Below, one piece after another: positions 58,568 to 64,000 of a stretch of 64,000 bases of DNA (the first letter of the stretch is position 1; each line of letters opens with the position of its first letter). The translations under genes and the position numbers were made by a program. The notes beneath the pieces were generated by a model. It had not been told where the DNA came from. It saw only the letters and a program-made list of their open reading frames with translations, and did no database searches. Source of the stretch: Oscillospiraceae bacterium (GTDB lineage Bacteria > Bacillota > Clostridia > Oscillospirales > Acutalibacteraceae); assembly GCA_015066595.1 (NCBI GenBank), contig SVNZ01000004.1, forward strand, positions 1-64,000. Direction: 5' to 3'.

Positions 58568-59125
58568 ATGAGAGAGTTATCTCTTAATGTTATGGACGTT
58601 GCTCAAAACTCAGTCACCGCAAAAGCGTCGCTTGTTACAATCATCGTAAAAGAAAGTGACAAAAACGACTTTCTTGATATCACTATCAAGGACAACGGTT
58701 GTGGTATGACGAAAGAGCAGGTTCAAAACGTAATTGACCCATTCTTCACTACTCGCACCACCAGAAAAGTAGGCTTGGGCGTACCGCTTTTTAAGATGGC
58801 GGCTGAACAGACAGGTGGTAGCTTTTCTATCGACTCTACACTTGATGTCGGCACAACACTTTTTGCACATTTTGTGAAATCCAGCGTTGATATGACCCCA
58901 CTTGGAGATATCAACTCTACGATCAAAATTCTCATTCAGTGTAATCCAGACATTGATTTTGTGTTTTCTCACTCTACAGACAACGGTGAGTTCACACTAT
59001 CTACAATAGAGCTCAGAGAAATTTTGGGTGAAGATGTTCCGCTCAACACTCCCGACGTGCTCGAGTGGATAGGCGGATTTTTATCAGAACAATCTAACAT
59101 TATATACGGAGGTGCTAAAAAATGA
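58568..59125 (+). CDS. Histidine-kinase-type ATPase domain protein (HATPase_c) inside the hydrogenase operon
   Basis: 'VMDVAQNSVTAKASLVTI' N box, 'IKDNGCGMTKEQVQNVIDPFFTTRTTRKVGLGVPLFKMAAEQTGGSFSI'. Confidence 0.88.
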   Translation: MRELSLNVMDVAQNSVTAKASLVTIIVKESDKNDFLDITIKDNGCGMTKEQVQNVIDPFFTTRTTRKVGLGVPLFKMAAEQTGGSFSIDSTLDVGTTLFAHFVKSSVDMTPLGDINSTIKILIQCNPDIDFVFSHSTDNGEFTLSTIELREILGEDVPLNTPDVLEWIGGFLSEQSNIIYGGAKK

Positions 59126-59490
59126 AATCTTTAGCTGAATTACAGGCAATCAGAGACAAAGCGAAGCTCGAGCTCAATATGAGACAAGAGAATCCTAACG
59201 CTATCCGTGTTCTGGTTGGTATGGCTACATGCGGTATTGCTGCTGGCGCTCGTCCAGTGCTCAACGCATTCACAGAAGAAATTGCAAAGCGCAATTTGCA
59301 GGATGTTACTATCACACAGACAGGTTGTATCGGTATCTGTCAGTTTGAGCCTGTTGTTGAAATCGAAATTCCGGGCGAGGACAAAGTAACATACGTTAAA
59401 ATGACACCTGAAAAGGTTGCTAAGGTCGTAAACGACCATATCGTAAACAGAAACGTAGTTACCGAGTACACTATCGGTGCTTACAAATAA
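59122..59490 (+). CDS. (2Fe-2S) ferredoxin domain protein (thioredoxin-like)
   Basis: 'RVLVGMATCGIAAGARPVLNAFTEEI', 'TQTGCIGICQFEPVVEIEI'. Confidence 0.92.
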   Translation: MKSLAELQAIRDKAKLELNMRQENPNAIRVLVGMATCGIAAGARPVLNAFTEEIAKRNLQDVTITQTGCIGICQFEPVVEIEIPGEDKVTYVKMTPEKVAKVVNDHIVNRNVVTEYTIGAYK

Positions 59491-59506
59491 TTAAGGAGGA
59501 CAAATA

Positions 59507-61315
59507 ATGTATCGTTCTAATGTGCTTGTTTGCGGCGGTACCGGATGTACCTCCTCAGACAGTTTAAAAATCGTCGAGAAGCTCAAGGAAGAAATCGCAG
59601 CTCGCGGTTTGGAAAATGAAGTAAACGTTATCACAACAGGTTGCTTCGGTCTTTGTGCTCTCGGTCCAATCGTAGTTATCTACCCAGAGGGTAGCTTCTA
59701 CTCAATGGTTAAAATCGAAGATATCCCTGAAATCGTTGAAGAGCATCTCTTGAAGGGTAGAATCGTAACAAGACTTCTCTATCAGGAGACTGTAGAAGAA
59801 GACACTATCAAATCACTTAACAAAACTGCTTTCTATGCTAAGCAGCAGCGTATCGCACTTCGTAACTGTGGTGTTATCGATCCAGAGAAGATTGATGAAT
59901 ACATCGCTATGGATGGTTACGCAGCTCTTGGTAAAGTATTGACAGAAATGAAACCTGAAGAGGTTATCGAAACAGTTCTTGCTTCAGGCTTACGCGGTCG
60001 TGGCGGTGCAGGCTTCCCTACAGGTCTTAAATGGAAGTTTGCTGCAGCGAACGATGCTGATCAAAAATATGTTTGCTGTAACGCTGACGAAGGTGACCCA
60101 GGTGCATTCATGGACCGTTCAATCCTCGAGGGTGACCCACACGCACTGCTCGAAGCTATGGCTATCGCTGGTTATGCTATCGGCGCTACAAAAGGTTATG
60201 TATATGTTCGTGCTGAGTACCCTATCGCTGTTAATCGTCTTCAAATAGCTATCGATCAGGCTCACGAGTACGGACTACTCGGTGACAACATCTTCGGCAC
60301 AGACTTCTGCTTTGACATTCAGCTTCGTCTTGGTGCAGGTGCTTTCGTATGTGGTGAGGAAACATCTCTCATGACATCTATCGAAGGCAAGCGTGGCGAA
60401 CCACGTCCACGTCCACCATTCCCAGCTGTTAAGGGTCTTTACAAAAAGCCAACTATCTTAAACAACGTTGAAACATACGCTAACATCCCACGTATCATCT
60501 TACTAGGTGCTGACTGGTTCAACACAATTGGTACTGAAAAGAGTAAGGGTACTAAGGTATTCGCTCTTGGTGGTAAGATTGAACACACAGGTCTTGTTGA
60601 AGTACCTATGGGTACTACACTCAGAGAAATCGTTGAGGAAATCGGTGGCGGTATTCCAAACGGCAGAAAGTTCAAGGCAGCTCAGACAGGTGGTCCATCA
60701 GGCGGATGTATCCCTCCACAGCACCTTGATATTCCTATCGACTACGACAACCTCCTCGAAATCGGCTCAATGATGGGCTCAGGCGGTCTCATCGTTATGG
60801 ACGATACAACCTGTATGGTTGATATCGCTAAGTTCTTCTTAGAGTTCACTGTTGATGAGTCTTGCGGTAAGTGTACACCTTGTCGTATCGGTACAAAGAG
60901 ACTTCTCGAAATGCTCGACAAGATCACTAAGGGTCAGGGTACTCTTGAGATGATCGACGAGATGGAAGAGCTCTGTCACTATATCAAAGCAAACTCTCTG
61001 TGTGGTCTTGGCCAGACAGCTCCAAACCCTGTACTCTCCACTCTCAACTACTTCCGTGATGAATATGTTCAGCACGTAGTTGACAAGAAGTGTGTAGCAG
61101 GCGTTTGTAAGGACCTCCTCGAGTTCTCAATCATCAAAGACAAGTGCTTCGGTTGTTCTATGTGTGCTAGACAGTGTCCGGCTGGTGCTATCACTGTTAC
61201 AGACTACATAGCTCCAGGCAAGAAGAAACCAGCTTACGAAATCGATACAACTAAGTGCGTTAAGTGCGGTGCTTGTATCCCAACATGTAAGTTCGGTGCT
61301 ATCATCAAAGGCTAA
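59507..61315 (+). CDS. hydB: NuoF-like flavoprotein subunit of NAD(H)-dependent [FeFe] hydrogenase (HydB)
   Basis: 'GLRGRGGAGFPTGLKWKFA', 'CNADEGDPGAFMDRSILEGDPH', 'SCGKCTPCRIGTKR', C-term 2x[4Fe-4S] 'CFGCSMCARQCPAGAI', 'CVKCGACIPTCKFGAI'. Confidence 0.95.
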   Translation: MYRSNVLVCGGTGCTSSDSLKIVEKLKEEIAARGLENEVNVITTGCFGLCALGPIVVIYPEGSFYSMVKIEDIPEIVEEHLLKGRIVTRLLYQETVEEDTIKSLNKTAFYAKQQRIALRNCGVIDPEKIDEYIAMDGYAALGKVLTEMKPEEVIETVLASGLRGRGGAGFPTGLKWKFAAANDADQKYVCCNADEGDPGAFMDRSILEGDPHALLEAMAIAGYAIGATKGYVYVRAEYPIAVNRLQIAIDQAHEYGLLGDNIFGTDFCFDIQLRLGAGAFVCGEETSLMTSIEGKRGEPRPRPPFPAVKGLYKKPTILNNVETYANIPRIILLGADWFNTIGTEKSKGTKVFALGGKIEHTGLVEVPMGTTLREIVEEIGGGIPNGRKFKAAQTGGPSGGCIPPQHLDIPIDYDNLLEIGSMMGSGGLIVMDDTTCMVDIAKFFLEFTVDESCGKCTPCRIGTKRLLEMLDKITKGQGTLEMIDEMEELCHYIKANSLCGLGQTAPNPVLSTLNYFRDEYVQHVVDKKCVAGVCKDLLEFSIIKDKCFGCSMCARQCPAGAITVTDYIAPGKKKPAYEIDTTKCVKCGACIPTCKFGAIIKG

Positions 61316-61332
61316 GAGAAAGGAGAATCATC

Positions 61333-63072
61333 ATGGAAATGCTTAATATTAAAATCAACGGTATGCCTTTCTCTGTTGAGAAAAACACTACTATCCTTGA
61401 AGCATGCCACCAGTTCGGTATCAAGATTCCTACTCTGTGCTACCTCAAGGACATCAACGAAATCGGCGCATGCCGTATGTGTCTTTGTGAAGTAAAGGGC
61501 GCTAGATCATTAGTTGCTGCTTGTGTATATCCTATCGATAGAGAGGGTACAGAAATCTTCACAAACACACCACAGATTCAGAAATACAGAAAGACTACTC
61601 TTGAACTTATCGTTTCTAACCACGATAAAAAATGTCTGTCTTGCCCACGTTCTAATTCATGTGAGCTCCAGAAGCTCTGTATGGAATACGGAGTAGAAGA
61701 GACAAAGTTCTCTGGCGAAGAGACAAAGTACGAGGAAGATACAACAACACTTCACCTTGTTCGTAACAACAACAAGTGTATTCTTTGCCGTAGATGTTCT
61801 GCTGCTTGTAAGAACCAGTACGTTGGCGTTATCGGCGCTAATAACCGTGGTTTTGACACAGAAATCGGTTGTGCATTCAACCAGACACTCGACCAGGTTG
61901 CTTGTGTAGCTTGTGGTCAGTGTACTGCGGTTTGTCCTACAGGTGCTCTTATTGAGCGTGACGATACAGCAGAAGTTTTCAACGCTATCGCTGATCCTAC
62001 AAAGACTGTTATCGTTCACACAGCTCCATCTATCCGTGCAACTCTTGGTGAGTGCTTTGATATGCCTATCGGCACAAATGTTACTGGCAAAATGGTTGCA
62101 GCTCTCCGTCGTCTTGGCTTTGACAAAGTATTCGATACTAACTTCGCTGCTGACCTTACAATTATGGAAGAAGGCACAGAGTTCTTAGACAGAGTGAAGA
62201 ACGGTGGCACACTCCCAATGATCACTTCATGTTCACCGGGTTGGATCAAGTTCTGCGAGCACTACTATCCAGAACTCATTCCTAACCTCTCAACATGTAA
62301 ATCACCACAGCAGATGCAGGGTGCTATGATTAAATCATACTATGCTGAGAAGATGGGCATTGATCCTAAGGATATGGTAGTAGTTGCTATCATGCCTTGT
62401 GTTGCTAAAAAGTTTGAAATCAAGCGTGACGACCAGGGTCACGATGGTATCGCTGATAATGATTTTGTTCTCTCAACAAGAGAGCTCGCTAAGATGATCA
62501 AGACTGCCGGTATCCAGTTCACAGATTTACCTGACGAAGAGTTCGATCCTATCATGGGTATCGGTTCAGGTGCAGGTACTATCTTCGGCACTACAGGCGG
62601 TGTTATGGAAGCTGCTCTTAGAACAGTTGCTGACATACTCACAGGCGAGGATCTTGAGCACATTGAGTACACAGACGTTCGTGGTATGGACGACATCAAG
62701 GAAGCTACATATGACGTTGCCGGCATGCAGGTTAAGGTTGCTGTTACATCAGGCCTTTCTAACGCTGCTAAGCTCCTCGACAAGGTTAAAGCTGGCGAAG
62801 CTGACTACCAGTTCATCGAGGTTATGTGCTGTCCTGGCGGTTGTATCAACGGTGGCGGTCAGCCTATCGTTGACGGTCATACAAGAAACTTCGTTGACGT
62901 CAAGGGCCTTCGTGCTGCTGCTCTGTATGATGATGACAAAAATCTCACATACAGAAAGTCACACAAGAACCCTGAGATCACAGCTATCTACGAGGATTAC
63001 CTCGGCGAGCCTGGTTCGCACAAGGCTCACGAACTCTTACATACATCTTATGTAAAGAGACCAAAGTATTGA
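61333..63072 (+). CDS. hydA: NADH-dependent [FeFe] hydrogenase catalytic subunit (HydA)
   Basis: N-term [2Fe-2S], His-ligated and 2x[4Fe-4S] clusters; H-cluster motifs 'ITSCSPGWIKFCE', 'IMPCVAKKFEIKR', 'EVMCCPGGCINGGGQP'. Confidence 0.95.
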   Translation: MEMLNIKINGMPFSVEKNTTILEACHQFGIKIPTLCYLKDINEIGACRMCLCEVKGARSLVAACVYPIDREGTEIFTNTPQIQKYRKTTLELIVSNHDKKCLSCPRSNSCELQKLCMEYGVEETKFSGEETKYEEDTTTLHLVRNNNKCILCRRCSAACKNQYVGVIGANNRGFDTEIGCAFNQTLDQVACVACGQCTAVCPTGALIERDDTAEVFNAIADPTKTVIVHTAPSIRATLGECFDMPIGTNVTGKMVAALRRLGFDKVFDTNFAADLTIMEEGTEFLDRVKNGGTLPMITSCSPGWIKFCEHYYPELIPNLSTCKSPQQMQGAMIKSYYAEKMGIDPKDMVVVAIMPCVAKKFEIKRDDQGHDGIADNDFVLSTRELAKMIKTAGIQFTDLPDEEFDPIMGIGSGAGTIFGTTGGVMEAALRTVADILTGEDLEHIEYTDVRGMDDIKEATYDVAGMQVKVAVTSGLSNAAKLLDKVKAGEADYQFIEVMCCPGGCINGGGQPIVDGHTRNFVDVKGLRAAALYDDDKNLTYRKSHKNPEITAIYEDYLGEPGSHKAHELLHTSYVKRPKY

Positions 63073-63096
63073 TTGTAGCAAATCGAATATAAATTT

Positions 63097-63124
63097 AGGG
63101 CACCGAATAATCGGTGCCCTTTTG
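63097..63124. terminator. Bidirectional terminator after hydA
   Basis: AGGGCACCGA-ATAA-TCGGTGCCCTTTT. Confidence 0.8.
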
Positions 63125-63140
63125 TTATGCATATAAAGTT

Positions 63141-64000
63141 TTACAGTTCTGGAATGAGCTCTGCAAGCAGGCGTTGAATCTGGGTTGCGTCCAAAATAGT
63201 GACTTTTCCGTCTTTGTATGTATCCGCACGAACAAGCTGTTCTCCTGTGAGAATTTCAATCTCTGCGAGATGACGCTGAATACATGTTGCATCAACAACT
63301 CTGACTTTTCCGTCAGAGTCAACATCGCCTAACATAACAAGTATAGGTATAATCTCTTGTTCAACAAGTACCTTGTCGCATACAGAACAATGTAAACCGT
63401 CTGTCAGCCCTTCTTTTTCATAAGTTGCCTCATAACCTTTGTCAACAACTTCTGTGTGTCCTGTAACAGGAAGCGTTTCTGTATATGTATCACCACACGT
63501 TGAACATGTGTATGTTTTTGTTCCATTTGCTATGCAGGATGGAGTATTAGTAATTTCAGAAACATAGCAGTGCCCTGATAAATATCCTTCTTTAGGCTCG
63601 TCTACAATTTCAAAATAAACTCTTTTCGTATCAGTTGTATCATAGTGATTGTAGAGTGTAAAATATGCAGAGTATTTACCAACACCTAACTTTGAAGCAG
63701 GGATTGTATAAGTATTGTTACAATCTTCACTAATAACTTTTTCTATATTATTCTTATCAATACCTATAGCTTGTCCATGAGCACAGATAGGAGATACTGT
63801 TATAGTTACTGTATCATTTAAATCATACCAACATTTATCCGATTTCACCTCTGTATATGATGGTTTTCCAACAATAGAAAAGGTGATCCATTTTGTATCA
63901 ACCTTATGCGAGCTATTGTAAACGGTAAAATAGGCTGAATATTCACCAACTCCAAGTCTCTTATCAGATGCAGATATCGTAAATGTTGAATCACAATCTT
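63141..64000 (-). CDS. Dockerin type I protein with tandem ~91-aa repeats (5' end truncated by window edge)
   Basis: C-term 'GDVDSDGKVRVVDATCIQRHLAEI...DTYKDGKVTILDATQIQRLLAEL'; frame stays open to position 64000 on the minus strand (reads DCDSTFTISASDKRLGVGEYSAYFTVYNSSHKVDTKWITFSIVGKPSYTE then VKSDKCWY...), so the ORF-track GTG start at 63848 is internal. Confidence 0.88.
   Translation of the reverse strand, partial: DCDSTFTISASDKRLGVGEYSAYFTVYNSSHKVDTKWITFSIVGKPSYTEVKSDKCWYDLNDTVTITVSPICAHGQAIGIDKNNIEKVISEDCNNTYTIPASKLGVGKYSAYFTLYNHYDTTDTKRVYFEIVDEPKEGYLSGHCYVSEITNTPSCIANGTKTYTCSTCGDTYTETLPVTGHTEVVDKGYEATYEKEGLTDGLHCSVCDKVLVEQEIIPILVMLGDVDSDGKVRVVDATCIQRHLAEIEILTGEQLVRADTYKDGKVTILDATQIQRLLAELIPEL

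Noticed and set aside
61333-63072. HydA L1 motif TSCSPGW as a sign of inactivity
   Set aside because: TSC followed by Ser before Pro is, as I recall, seen in NADH-dependent multimeric hydrogenases; all other catalytic motifs are intact
1-64000. CRISPR arrays, insertion sequences, prophage or integron structures
   Set aside because: No regularly spaced direct repeats, transposase/integrase motifs or phage gene modules seen on reading through the window

Overview
The window looks like a low-to-mid GC Firmicute chromosome, probably a Clostridia/Ruminococcaceae-like anaerobe. This is inferred from sporulation genes, dockerin domains, anaerobic NrdD and [FeFe] hydrogenases; I ran no search. Most of it is ordinary core genome: a three-part biotin carboxyltransferase operon, rluB-dac-gerW-DUF2953-scpB-scpA-M50 protease, rpmB, pgi, ispDF, metY, dpaAB, recD2, comF, an MreB-like gene, rlmD, murC, htrA, an NSS transporter, apbE, ruvX, tsaD-rimI-PTP-polA-alr, putP and nrdDG. 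I found no CRISPR array, transposon, prophage or rRNA. The right-hand 9 kb holds an [FeFe]-hydrogenase region in two transcription units. One is a hydABC-like set with an embedded histidine-kinase-type ATPase. The other, upstream, is a regulatory-looking module with a divergent hydrogenase-like protein, a HATPase, two paralogous DRTGG-like proteins and a PHP phosphoesterase. The best unexplained non-coding signal lies just downstream of tRNA-Arg(CCU) on the minus strand (about 1726-1867). It has a three-way-junction fold, a competing 11-bp perfect inverted repeat (possible kissing loop) and a terminator. Other points of interest are a dockerin-bearing serine hydrolase, a second dockerin protein with about 91-aa repeats cut by the window edge, and tandem NrdR-like boxes with 31-bp spacing upstream of nrdD.
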